Source: Acidobacteriota bacterium (lineage in GTDB: Bacteria; Acidobacteriota; UBA6911). Taken from it: DNA of 36,661 nt. The translations under genes were made by a program, and so were the position numbers. The notes beneath the pieces were generated by a model. It was given only the letters and a program-made list of their open reading frames with translations, was not told the DNA's origin and searched no databases. The stretch covers positions 1 through 36,661 of the forward strand of contig JAFGIY010000075.1 of NCBI GenBank assembly GCA_016929335.1. Direction: 5' to 3'. Below are positions 24,428-33,469 of this stretch, one piece after another (the stretch's first letter is position 1; each line of letters starts with the position of its first letter).

Positions 24428-26541
24428 TGAAATACAAAACGATAGAAAAGCCCCGGACGCCTTTGTCGGACAGCGGAATCCATTCCTGCTTTATCCGAAA
24501 CAGGCGCTGCAAATCCGATTGGGCGGGCATCGGCGTCGGCGATGCCTTCAAACAAAACCTCGATTATTCGCTGCGAATGCCCGCGCAACGGTTGTTTTTT
24601 GGGGCGTGCAGGAAGACTCAGGCGGCTGCTGCAATAATGGCCGGATTTACGGTCGATGCCGGCTATAGGTTCAAGGCTAAGCCTCAGCTTGCCCCATGCT
24701 ATACAACCTATCCAGCCACTCTGGCTGCTTACGCCGCCATTGGTCTTACGGGGTTTCTGGAATTTGCCGCAGCGGCTTCTTCGAAAGCATTGGGGTCACA
24801 TGTTACGGATCTAATGAAAGGACCTGCACTTGCTCCCTTCGCGTCCGTCGATCCGAAAATTTTCAGGCCGTTCCAGAGCATGGTGATTCAGGTTGTGCAG
24901 ACCCGATTGATACTTGAGGACCTGTCCAGAGCTCCAGACATGTCTTTGATTGAAATCTATCGCCTCTTTTCCGCTTCCCAGCAGGGCTTTCGTTTTGAAT
25001 CCCTTTCCGAAATCCTGTGCGCTGCAATTTTGTACGGCGACATTCTTCCCGCCTGGAAGCATCAGGTATTGCATCCGCTTACGCGATGCCTGCTGACGGA
25101 TCTCGATGATATCTCCCAGCCATACTTCGAGAGATTATCTACGGCAAAACTTGAATCGTTGCTTGAGATCGGATCGGAATGGGTGATGGAGATATCTGCC
25201 GGTCTGGTGAAGTACCTTCCCGATGAGAGGGAGGGGAAAGGCGAGCGTTCAGAAGAGGACAAAATATCGGCGACTGACACGAGAGATGTGCAACGGCCAC
25301 ACAAATTCGGCAGAAGAAACGTTCATGTCAGCGGTTCCCTGGTCGATCCGTTGGATGGGCCCAACCCTCCTGCACTTTTTGACACGACCAGCACGGCTGA
25401 ACAGGCTGCATTGGCATTGGTTTCGGACTTGCACAAGAGCGGCCCGGAAAATGGCGACAGTGAAGAGACCGGGCAAGCTCAGGCGGCATTGGAAGCCGCG
25501 ATGAATTTTGCCACCATCCTGAAGCAAACCTGCAGCCAGAGCAGACAGTGGGAAGATATACGATCGGACCATGTGGAGCGTTCGATGATGTTCGGCGCAT
25601 TTTCCGAAAGCCTGATCCAGGGCAATCAGACGGACGGCCATCAGGTTCAGGTTCTCCTGAACGGAGATCTGGAATGCAGTGGTGAGATCTTCGACCGGCC
25701 GATAGAGCTGTCCGGCGACAGGATTTCCTGCGACAAACTATTCAGCGAATCTCGAAGCATCGCCGAGGCTTTAAGGCGCAACCTTTACCCGAATAGAGAG
25801 CAGTCTGTGGAAACGGAACGGATCCACAGCAATGGATCTCTTGATCCGGGGCGGTTGCCGATGGCGGATTTCTCAGGCGCCGTGTTTCGGCGGCATCGCA
25901 CCAGACAAAAAGTGGACCGGAGAGGGGCTCCGGTTTTATTGATTGCCTGCGACGCATCTGCATCTCTGTGTGCCAGGCAGATGAGGATGGTGAAAGTCCT
26001 TACAGCTGCCTGGCTGGATTCGACTGTCAAAAGCCGGGTGCAGATTATGGCTGGACTTTACCATAGCGGAGTGATTCGCAGGGGAGTAACCGGTCCGCTT
26101 GTTCAGTGGATTTATCATCCGCGCAAAACACCGGCCATTCATCGTCGTGAGGCAATTCGTGCGCTTGCAACCCTTCCGGACGCGGGAACGGGCGTGCAGG
26201 CAGACGTGCTTTCTCTATCATTCATGCTTAATGAAGCCTCGAAACTGGCTCGGGGCAGATCCATCTACATGATCCTGGTTTCAGACTGCGAATGGAACCA
26301 TTCCTTTCGTGAGAGAATGAGCGGCACGGAAGAAGTGCGTTCCTTCTTTAAAATGGCCAAAGGCGAGCATGCGGCAAAGCTTCACACGACTCTGGTAGCA
26401 CTGGGAGCTAAGGCTGAGACAGGGTTGGAAGATCTGGTAGACAACATCGTTCGCGTACCGGAGGACCTTTTGGATAATTATCCGGCCGTTGCGGAAAAAA
26501 TCGGAGTCTACGTCGCATCGTGCATGAGAGAACGGCGTTGA
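24427..26541 (+). CDS. VWA-domain protein, MoxR partner
   Basis: In this 704-residue protein the C-terminal part (about 500-690) is a von Willebrand A domain with a complete MIDAS: DASAS at 509-513, Thr588 in AGTGVQAD, and Asp620 in MILVSD. The N-terminal 270 residues are helical with Cys- and aromatic-rich stretches and no known domain. The centre (270-480) is low-complexity and acidic, probably a flexible linker. No signal peptide or transmembrane helix is present, so it is cytosolic. MoxR-VWA pairs such as RavA-ViaA act as chaperone-like machines in which the VWA protein recruits substrate by a metal-ion site. It is the last gene of the tightly packed operon: it overlaps the MoxR-like gene by one base and is followed by a 149-base gap with a hairpin. 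Confidence 0.85.
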   Translation: MKYKTIEKPRTPLSDSGIHSCFIRNRRCKSDWAGIGVGDAFKQNLDYSLRMPAQRLFFGACRKTQAAAAIMAGFTVDAGYRFKAKPQLAPCYTTYPATLAAYAAIGLTGFLEFAAAASSKALGSHVTDLMKGPALAPFASVDPKIFRPFQSMVIQVVQTRLILEDLSRAPDMSLIEIYRLFSASQQGFRFESLSEILCAAILYGDILPAWKHQVLHPLTRCLLTDLDDISQPYFERLSTAKLESLLEIGSEWVMEISAGLVKYLPDEREGKGERSEEDKISATDTRDVQRPHKFGRRNVHVSGSLVDPLDGPNPPALFDTTSTAEQAALALVSDLHKSGPENGDSEETGQAQAALEAAMNFATILKQTCSQSRQWEDIRSDHVERSMMFGAFSESLIQGNQTDGHQVQVLLNGDLECSGEIFDRPIELSGDRISCDKLFSESRSIAEALRRNLYPNREQSVETERIHSNGSLDPGRLPMADFSGAVFRRHRTRQKVDRRGAPVLLIACDASASLCARQMRMVKVLTAAWLDSTVKSRVQIMAGLYHSGVIRRGVTGPLVQWIYHPRKTPAIHRREAIRALATLPDAGTGVQADVLSLSFMLNEASKLARGRSIYMILVSDCEWNHSFRERMSGTEEVRSFFKMAKGEHAAKLHTTLVALGAKAETGLEDLVDNIVRVPEDLLDNYPAVAEKIGVYVASCMRERR

Positions 26542-26593
26542 TTTAATGCGGGCTGAACTGCCTGGTTCTCCTGCCAACAGGCATGTCTTGAAT

Positions 26594-26627
26594 CATGTGC
26601 GTCGCGGCTGAAGCCGCGACTCACATG
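26594..26627. repeat. GTCGCGGC-TGAA-GCCGCGAC hairpin
   Basis: CATGTG and GTCGCGGC pair with GCCGCGAC and CACATG around a TGAA loop. This is the core of the palindromic repeat family also seen at 4262-4340 and 36318-36356. It lies between the VWA gene and the orphan gene and may attenuate or stabilise the transcript, but there is no T-run. Confidence 0.6.
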
Positions 26628-26690
26628 GAAATTTCTGCTTATATGGACAGCATCATCGCGACAGTCTCTGTATGTGACGAGATTTAGGTT

Positions 26691-27728
26691 ATGGAAGAAA
26701 AATTCAAATATATTTATCAGAAACTGGAACCGCTCCTTGCCGGGATGTGCTCCTATGATGCTTCAAGAAACAAGCTTGAGAAATGCGGAGGATCGATCGA
26801 TGACCTGAAAAGAATCACTGCAATCCTCACGGAAAAGCATGTGATTCAGGGGGATTATTCGAAGCACACCGTTGCTCTATGCGATCCGGCCGGCATTAAT
26901 TCGGCACTTATGGATACGGAGTACGGCAGCCTGCATTTTGACGTGCGCATGCTGCAGAACGGAATGCCTGCTTTTTATCTTTGCCGCAGGCGTTATGACT
27001 ACTGGGCAGAATACAGCCTTGTTGTAGAAGACATTTACGCCAGTCCCGGCTATGGCTTTTCCGACGAGCGGTTTATAAAGCTTATGAATTTCGGTCACGA
27101 AGCCTATTTCCTTCGTCTGTCGCAATTCCGCAAAGGCATTATGGATCACATGCAGGGAGACTGGAGGAAGGAAAGCATCGACGATATTCTCTTTAACGTA
27201 GGCCGTCATGTTTTCCAGGCTGCATGGCATGAGGACCAGCGTCCCGGTTATTTATGCTCTATCTATTTTGATATGGAGTATTTCCGGCATGCGATTGAAT
27301 TGCTGTATCTGTGTCTGAGCGGCGAACTCTGCGAGCTGCGGAGCGAGGCCGATGCCGGGATGATTCGTTTCTTTGAAACGGTCTATCCGCAACCGGTCAT
27401 CCGGGATTTCCTGAATCTTCTGCAGGAACTGGACGGAGCCGCCCTGAATGATATTCCCAAGCGTGCACTCCGCTGCTGGGGTTCGCTGTCACAGGCATTC
27501 AGAAGATTCCTCAATACGGACGTCGCCTGGGGGAATCGCCGGATCAAGATGCCCCTATACAAGGTGATCTTCAGCAACTTCTCCCGCCTGCATCTTGTCT
27601 CCGGCGCGTTGCGTGAGGATGCCGCATCTCTCGCTGCCGCCGATCGCCTCAACCGCTTTTCCCTGTCCATCGCTCAAACCCTGTTGTCGGGTTCGCACCA
27701 CATTCAGCAGGGGATTGTAGCGGAGTAG
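26691..27728 (+). CDS. Uncharacterised 345-residue protein within the AAA+/RyR cluster
   Basis: I do not recognise this protein. It has 345 residues, is soluble, and has no signal peptide or membrane helix. The N-terminal third is mixed (residues 1-130, with a strand-rich block around SLHFDVRMLQNGMPAFYLCR). The rest is mostly helical and aromatic-rich, for example in FLRLSQFRKGIMDHMQGDWR and AIELLYLCLSGELCELRSE. No nucleotide-binding or catalytic motif is seen. The codon use and GC look like its neighbours. It sits between the VWA gene and the PfkB-AAA-RyR gene on the same strand, so it is likely part of the same system, perhaps as an adaptor or substrate. The 248-base gap that follows (27729-27976) shows no promoter or gene I can support. 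Confidence 0.7.
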   Translation: MEEKFKYIYQKLEPLLAGMCSYDASRNKLEKCGGSIDDLKRITAILTEKHVIQGDYSKHTVALCDPAGINSALMDTEYGSLHFDVRMLQNGMPAFYLCRRRYDYWAEYSLVVEDIYASPGYGFSDERFIKLMNFGHEAYFLRLSQFRKGIMDHMQGDWRKESIDDILFNVGRHVFQAAWHEDQRPGYLCSIYFDMEYFRHAIELLYLCLSGELCELRSEADAGMIRFFETVYPQPVIRDFLNLLQELDGAALNDIPKRALRCWGSLSQAFRRFLNTDVAWGNRRIKMPLYKVIFSNFSRLHLVSGALREDAASLAAADRLNRFSLSIAQTLLSGSHHIQQGIVAE

Positions 27729-27976
27729 CCGGCAAACGGCGAAGTCGGATGGATAATCCGATAGCTCGGCCGGATTGGATATCTCTTTCATTCGACTCAA
27801 CCAATCATCAAAGAGCTGTTGATGATCGATTCTTCCGGGCGATAGATGCGATCCGGAACACGTTCCGCCATTCATGTGCTGGTTCGAAAGGACCGGATTG
27901 CATAAAAAAGGATTGCTTGTGGAATCGTGCTTGTGAATAAATACGATCCATGGAAATGCCATAGGAGATAGGCCGC

Positions 27977-30766
27977 ATGTCCAGTGCCAAAAGAATTCTC
28001 GTTACCGGCGATTATTGTTCTGATTACGATATCTATCTGCAAACGGATGAGGATAATCCGCCGATCGGAACGCCGCCGACTCAGATCAATGTTTCAGTCG
28101 GTGGGGCAGGAATTGCCTGGAGAGTTCTGGAATCCGTTCAGTCACTCTGTACGGAGCCCAGGAAGATTGAAGTGGGCTTTCTCCATAACCCGCAGGATTA
28201 CAGCCCTCCGCCTACGGCTGCTCTGTGGCATAAATTCCCGTTTGGGACATTGGGAAAGACTCCCGACGACCGAAAAGCCGCCGTCTGGCGCGTCCGCCGT
28301 TCCATGAGCCTGGGCCAGGTTTCAAACAGACAATCGCTGCCTCCTTTGGAACTGCCGAAAGCGGTTGATGATCGCTTCAGTCCGGACATAGTGCTGGTTG
28401 AAGATAACGCGGGCGGATCTCGCTTCAAGGTCCCCGGCTGGCTGCAAAAAGCCAGGGAAGATTTGAAGACGGCGCCGCAATGGATTGTCCTTAAAACAAG
28501 CGCTCCGGTCGGCTTCGGACAATTATGGTGGGAACTGAGCACTGCGGAAGAGCTTTGCAATAGATTGATTGTAGTTGTATCGATCAGCCACCTGCGATGC
28601 TCTGAGATTCGCATAAGCAGGAAAATTTCCTGGGAACGGACTGCGCTGGATCTGGCGCGTGAGTTGTCTCAGAGCCCGTTGCTTGAAGGATTGCGGCGTG
28701 CGCGGCATGTGATTGTCACTCTATATGGTGACGGTGCTCTTTGGATGAAGCGTTCGAAGGAAGGAAGGGATGCGTTTGAAAAGAAAGACTTCACCCTGCT
28801 TTTTGATCCCGGCTGCATGGAGGGCGAGTGGGCTCAGGATTATTGCGGGTCCGAGGGTAATGCCTACGGATTCCATTCCACCTATGCCGGGGCTCTGGCC
28901 GCACATCTGGCGTTGAGTGGAGAAGCAGGATTGCCCTCCGGGATTGAGAACGGTCTGTATGCGATGCGATTGCTTCGTGCTCTCGGCCATGGAATGACCG
29001 AAGGATCGGATCCTAAACTTCCGGTTGAAGCATTGGCTTCCGTTATTCTTGGGAGACCGATTCTTGAATCGCCTGTGGCAGGTCCTCGAATCCCGCGGAT
29101 AGATGCTGATAAGCTCGGCAAATTCGGTCAGGCAGACATCCCTGCCGCGATGCTTGACGAGATAAGCAATTTAGAATCAGCGTCCGCCGAACCATGCTCC
29201 GCATCCGGCAAATGGCGCATCCTTGAAGCCAGTGAGACCCGGACTGCTCCGGCACAGCCTTTCTACGGCCTGGGGCGCCGCGTTGCCATGCTTGGCTTGG
29301 CAGGACTCAAGAACGTGCCCTATGCGAGTTTCGGCAAGCTGTTCACGGCCGACCGGGACGAGATCGAGGCTTTGCGGAATATCCAGCGTTTAATACAGGA
29401 CTACGAGAATAACGAATCGGAGACAAAACCGCTGTCTATTGCCGTGTTCGGTCCTCCCGGTTCCGGAAAATCCTTCGCCATCCGGCAAATCGCCGAGACG
29501 ACCTTGCGCAGGAGAAAGTCCTTTCTGGAATTCAACCTCTCGCAGTTTGGCGACAACCGGGACCTGATCGGCGCTTTCCATCAAGTGCGCGATAAGGTGC
29601 TGGAAGGCGGCATACCGATTGTGTTCATGGATGAGTTTGACTCGCAGAATTACAAATGGCTGCAATATCTTCTGGCGCCGATGCAGGACGGAAAGTTCCA
29701 GGAGGGCCAGATTACTCATCCGATCGGCAGATGTATTCTGGTTTTTGCAGGCGCCACTTCCTACAATGCGCAAAGCTTTGGGCCGCCTGAAAAGCCCTGG
29801 GCCAATGATCCGCAAGCCCTGAATGAGCATAAGCAGGCCGCTGCTGATTTCAGACTCAAGAAAGGCCCTGACTTTAAAAGCCGTCTTCATGGAATTCTTA
29901 ATGTCCTGGGGCCGAACCGAAGACAGACATTTCATCCTGCCAATAAGCCCGGCGAGCAGTGGGTGGATGATCCGTCTGATGTCTGTTTCCCTGTGCGCCG
30001 GGCTATCCTGTTGCGTTCATGGTTGGGGATGATGGATCCCAGAGATAGAAAGAGCTCCATGCGATTAAGCATGGATTCCGGTCTGCTTGCCGCCTTGCTC
30101 GAAGTGGACCACTATACTCATGGCGCGCGCTCCATGGAAAAGATAGTCGCTGCCGTGCGGCAAGGCAGCAAAGGGGAGTATCATCGTTCATCGCTGCCGA
30201 CCGACGAAGTATTGGGGATGAATCTCAAAGAACCTGGACTGTTTATCGCGATCATGAACCAGCCGCGGGCATTTCAACGGCATGCGCAGTCATTAGCCCG
30301 TGCAATCCACGCAGCCTGGGCTGAATTGGCCGACAGGGAAAACGCCTACAATGTTGGATTTGATAATCTCGAGCCGGAGGCTAAGGGGGACAATTACGCT
30401 GCTGCGGCGCGCATCCCGATTCTGATGGGATTGATCGGATTGCAGCTGGTTGAGAAAGCGGGAAACCGGGAAGCAGTGAAGAATGTTGATGCGATTCTCA
30501 GAAATCATCTGGAACTGCTGGCAGAAGAGGAGCATATCGGATGGATGGAAATCAAAGTTTCTAACGGCTGGGTAAAAGCCCCCCGGCCCCAAAATAGTGA
30601 AGAAGAAAATGCTCAACGGAGCCGGCATCGACATCACTGCCTGGTACCCTATGCGGAGTTGGATGAAGGGGATAAAAACAAGGATCGAACCAGCATATTA
30701 AACATTCCGACAGTCGCCGAGCTTGCCGATTTTATGATTGTGGCCCGCAAACCACTTGCGGAATAG
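27977..30766 (+). CDS. PfkB-like domain, AAA+ ATPase and RyR domain fusion
   Basis: This protein has 929 residues in three parts. Residues 1-345 have the layout of a PfkB/ribokinase-like sugar/nucleoside kinase (RILVTGDYCSDYDIYL, Gly-rich NVSVGGAG, ARHVIVTLYGDGALWM), but the catalytic GxGD region reads GFHSTYAGAL at 298-307, without the Asp base; it is probably a ligand sensor. Residues about 455-725 are an AAA+ domain with Walker A GPPGSGKS at 492-499, Walker B IVFMDEFD at 548-555, sensor-1 LVFAGAT at 588-594 and finger DFKSRLHG at 632-639, all intact. Residues about 845-925 are a RyR domain (HIGWMEIKVSNGW...HHCLVPYAEL...KDRTSILNIP). AGGAGA lies upstream of the ATG. It is probably a nucleotide-sensing switch ATPase, converging on the RelA-SLOG-RyR gene. 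Confidence 0.85.
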   Translation: MSSAKRILVTGDYCSDYDIYLQTDEDNPPIGTPPTQINVSVGGAGIAWRVLESVQSLCTEPRKIEVGFLHNPQDYSPPPTAALWHKFPFGTLGKTPDDRKAAVWRVRRSMSLGQVSNRQSLPPLELPKAVDDRFSPDIVLVEDNAGGSRFKVPGWLQKAREDLKTAPQWIVLKTSAPVGFGQLWWELSTAEELCNRLIVVVSISHLRCSEIRISRKISWERTALDLARELSQSPLLEGLRRARHVIVTLYGDGALWMKRSKEGRDAFEKKDFTLLFDPGCMEGEWAQDYCGSEGNAYGFHSTYAGALAAHLALSGEAGLPSGIENGLYAMRLLRALGHGMTEGSDPKLPVEALASVILGRPILESPVAGPRIPRIDADKLGKFGQADIPAAMLDEISNLESASAEPCSASGKWRILEASETRTAPAQPFYGLGRRVAMLGLAGLKNVPYASFGKLFTADRDEIEALRNIQRLIQDYENNESETKPLSIAVFGPPGSGKSFAIRQIAETTLRRRKSFLEFNLSQFGDNRDLIGAFHQVRDKVLEGGIPIVFMDEFDSQNYKWLQYLLAPMQDGKFQEGQITHPIGRCILVFAGATSYNAQSFGPPEKPWANDPQALNEHKQAAADFRLKKGPDFKSRLHGILNVLGPNRRQTFHPANKPGEQWVDDPSDVCFPVRRAILLRSWLGMMDPRDRKSSMRLSMDSGLLAALLEVDHYTHGARSMEKIVAAVRQGSKGEYHRSSLPTDEVLGMNLKEPGLFIAIMNQPRAFQRHAQSLARAIHAAWAELADRENAYNVGFDNLEPEAKGDNYAAAARIPILMGLIGLQLVEKAGNREAVKNVDAILRNHLELLAEEEHIGWMEIKVSNGWVKAPRPQNSEEENAQRSRHRHHCLVPYAELDEGDKNKDRTSILNIPTVAELADFMIVARKPLAE

Positions 30767-30893
30767 TGCTATTCGCGGATCTCCTTCTTTTGTTACAGCA
30801 GTTCGAGGATGCTTGCTTCGAACCGGACGGGATGGTGATCGAGGCTTCTGAGATTTGAATCGCCGCTCGACGCCGCCTGCATCGCTTTCCGGA

Positions 30894-33428
30894 TTATTCC
30901 CGAAATACTTCCAGGCCGGCCTGCGCCAGGATTTCAGGAAAAGCGCGGACGGCGGCCCGATCGTAGTGTTTGATGTCTTCCGGCAAATCGAGCCAGGATA
31001 AGAGGCAGTCATGAATCTTTTCGGAGTCGTTCCGCTCCTTCCCAAAGCGCCAGCCGTCCCGCAGCCTCTCGGCGTTCCAGCGGCCGTGCTCCATCTCCGC
31101 CATACGTTCCACTTCTTCTTCTGAAAATTCCTCAAAAATCTCCGGGGTTCCTTTCACCTCTTTCACCCCGAAACCGCAGGCTTTCAGAATCTCCACCGAA
31201 TACCTTGCCTGTTCACGGTTGGATTTTTTATAAGTTTCGTCGAGTTTGTTCCAGGGCTTCATGTTCGCCGGCAGCCTTCCCGTACTGTTGGCAACATATT
31301 GGGCGTGGAAGCTTCTGGCCATTTCCTCCTGTATGGACTGCTCGAATGCACGGGCGGAAGGGAGCACAAATGCCCGAATAGTGGCGGAATCGAAGGGCAA
31401 TGGATATAAATTTGGAACCCTGGACCATAAGGGATCTTCCAGAAGCTCTTCGGCCGAGCCGTTCAATTCTTCCACAAGGCCAACCGAGGCTCCCAGGCTG
31501 AGGGCTATTCGGTATTCAACGGCGCTCAAACGCCCGCCGCCGAAACCCAGCAACAACACCTCCTCCGGCTTCATGCCGGCTTCAAGAATGTCTTTCCAGT
31601 TGCGCAAAATCTGGTCCGGCAGAAAATCGTTGCCGGTTGCGATTCCTTTATCATAGCCCGGGTGCTGAGACACTCCGTGCGGAACATGCGTCGGCAGATA
31701 TCCAATGAGCTTGAACTGCTTTTTACCCTTGTCGGCCAGTTCCCGAGCCACGTCGCCGACACAACAGGGCACACCGACAGTCGTTCCGCCGGCGATGACG
31801 GTTCCGCGGAAGTCTGTCAGTGCTGTCAGAACCAGCGGACGGATTTTCTCCAGCGCTCCGGCATCCATGCTCTCGGCGCCGCCGGCAATTATCAGCACCG
31901 GAGATTTCAGCGGAGAGTTTGACGTCGCAGGATTTTGACCGTTTTCAATTGCCCGGCTGTACGTCAGAAGGTCGATGACATACTGATAGGTTTGAGGAAT
32001 CCTGGAACCGCGATGCGTCGAAACGAGCCATTCCATTTCGCTGGTGAGGAGATCGGCGGGGACGCAATGGTCTCCTGCAAGGCAATGCCGGATGCCGCGG
32101 GCGTAAGATCCAAGCGCTTTGTAGGTTTCGCCCAGCAACAGGTTTAGACGACCGCAGGTGAAATAGGCGTAAGGGAGTTCGATTCCGGCGGTGGCATGGC
32201 GGATGCATGTTTTGACCGCTTCACGGATTATGGTACGCATATTTTCCTGCAAACCTGTTTTGTTTCCGAAGCTCAGTTCCAGGCCCAGCATATCCGCCAG
32301 GTAATAGGGATTGGCAGGCTCATGCTCATGCGCTCGCCGATAATATTCCCGCGCTTCCGCCGCTTCGGATGGGACGGTTTCCAGAGCCCATCCAAGACGC
32401 GAGAGCGCGCGTGCATGCATGCTTTCTCGCTTTCGCAGGTTCGGAACAAAGAGCACTTCTGTGCTTTCACACAGCTTCAAAGCCTGCTCGAGATAATCGC
32501 GGCCGCGCCGGTAGCCTTCTGAGGACGGAGAATTCCGATACAGGCGGCAAAGGGCATAACCGAGATCGAGCAGCAGTTCACACCGATTCGCGCTCTTAAC
32601 GCCTTCGTGCGGAGTCAGCAGTTCATCGACGCGTTTGTAATCGCCGCAAGCCGCGACCAGACGGGCAAGTTTCATGGCTAATCCCGGCTTCTTCTCCCCT
32701 TCCTCGTTGCTGAGAATCAATTCCTGGATTTCGATCTCCGCCATGATTTCTTTCCTGGGCGCGATGGCCGTGTAGTTGGCGATCAGGCCATCCAATTCAT
32801 CGGTCAGCCGGCTGAAATTTCTGTCTCCTTCTTCCATCAAAGCGGCAAGAAGGTTTCCCGTTCTCTTTGCTTCGAAGGAGATGTTCATCTTGTTTTTGTA
32901 TATGCGATCATGCAGCGTATCCGCCCATGCATGCTGAAGCCATGTGCGGACCTGGATTTCGGCTTTGCGATCGGCAATGTCTTTTCGCTCTTGCGGCGTA
33001 ATTCCGAGATCATCGTCGCGCTCCGGGCGCAATTGCACAATGTAGTGCATATCGCGATATCCGAACTGCTGCTCACCCAATAGAAGGCCCTTATCTTCCT
33101 TTTCGACAATATGAAAGTTGGTTTCGATGAACCGGCGCACTGCCAGAACCTGTTCCGTCGTCTGAACGATTACGCGGGCTCCACACAAGTCATCCATCTG
33201 GTTCACCGCGTCCGGATACTTGTCGAACTTGCGCGCCGCTTTCTCCGCAAAACTGGATATTGTTTTGGCGCGGGACTGGACGAATGCTTCCGGGAAGGAT
33301 GTCTTGCAGGCCTCTTCGAGAACACGCCGGAGCGTCCCGGCATAGGTCTTGTAGCACGGGAACACCTCCGTATAAGCCTTGATCTGCTTTTTATGTGTTT
33401 CCGGATCGAGTTTCTGTCTGTCTGCCAT
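30894..33428 (-). CDS. RelA/SpoT synthetase - TPR - SLOG - RyR fusion
   Basis: In this 844-residue protein, residues about 50-180 are a RelA/SpoT nucleotide pyrophosphokinase domain with active-site features intact: SRAKTISSFAEKAARK (ATP site), MDDLCGARV (metal Asp), FGYRDMHYIVQ (acceptor-stacking Tyr124) and AEIQVRTWLQHAWAD (Glu158, Gln160). There is no hydrolase domain. Residues about 250-490 are TPR-like. Residues about 508-690 are a SLOG/LOG-type Rossmann domain (VLIIAGGAES, VIAGGTTVGVPCCVGDVA, VLLLGFGGGRLSAVEYRIA). Residues about 770-843 are a RyR domain (AEMEHGRWNAERLRDGWRFG). It is predicted to make an alarmone-like or related pyrophosphorylated product and to sense a nucleotide ligand. 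AAGGA precedes the ATG. A Nudix gene lies 41 bases upstream in the same orientation. The product and target (GDP/GTP, ATP or tRNA) cannot be told from sequence. Confidence 0.88.
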   Translation of the reverse strand: MADRQKLDPETHKKQIKAYTEVFPCYKTYAGTLRRVLEEACKTSFPEAFVQSRAKTISSFAEKAARKFDKYPDAVNQMDDLCGARVIVQTTEQVLAVRRFIETNFHIVEKEDKGLLLGEQQFGYRDMHYIVQLRPERDDDLGITPQERKDIADRKAEIQVRTWLQHAWADTLHDRIYKNKMNISFEAKRTGNLLAALMEEGDRNFSRLTDELDGLIANYTAIAPRKEIMAEIEIQELILSNEEGEKKPGLAMKLARLVAACGDYKRVDELLTPHEGVKSANRCELLLDLGYALCRLYRNSPSSEGYRRGRDYLEQALKLCESTEVLFVPNLRKRESMHARALSRLGWALETVPSEAAEAREYYRRAHEHEPANPYYLADMLGLELSFGNKTGLQENMRTIIREAVKTCIRHATAGIELPYAYFTCGRLNLLLGETYKALGSYARGIRHCLAGDHCVPADLLTSEMEWLVSTHRGSRIPQTYQYVIDLLTYSRAIENGQNPATSNSPLKSPVLIIAGGAESMDAGALEKIRPLVLTALTDFRGTVIAGGTTVGVPCCVGDVARELADKGKKQFKLIGYLPTHVPHGVSQHPGYDKGIATGNDFLPDQILRNWKDILEAGMKPEEVLLLGFGGGRLSAVEYRIALSLGASVGLVEELNGSAEELLEDPLWSRVPNLYPLPFDSATIRAFVLPSARAFEQSIQEEMARSFHAQYVANSTGRLPANMKPWNKLDETYKKSNREQARYSVEILKACGFGVKEVKGTPEIFEEFSEEEVERMAEMEHGRWNAERLRDGWRFGKERNDSEKIHDCLLSWLDLPEDIKHYDRAAVRAFPEILAQAGLEVFRE

Positions 33429-33469
33429 AGCGGATTTTCCTTACGGAGATCGGTTTTTCAGGATCGTAT

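Noticed and set aside
27880..27900. GGTTCGAAAGG resembling a tRNA T-arm
   Set aside because: No acceptor, D or anticodon arms can be built around it.
27905..27945. Possible sigma-54 site near TGGAATCGTGCTTGTG before the PfkB-AAA-RyR gene
   Set aside because: GG spacing fits but the -12 half reads TTGTG instead of TTGC, and the -24 half is poor.
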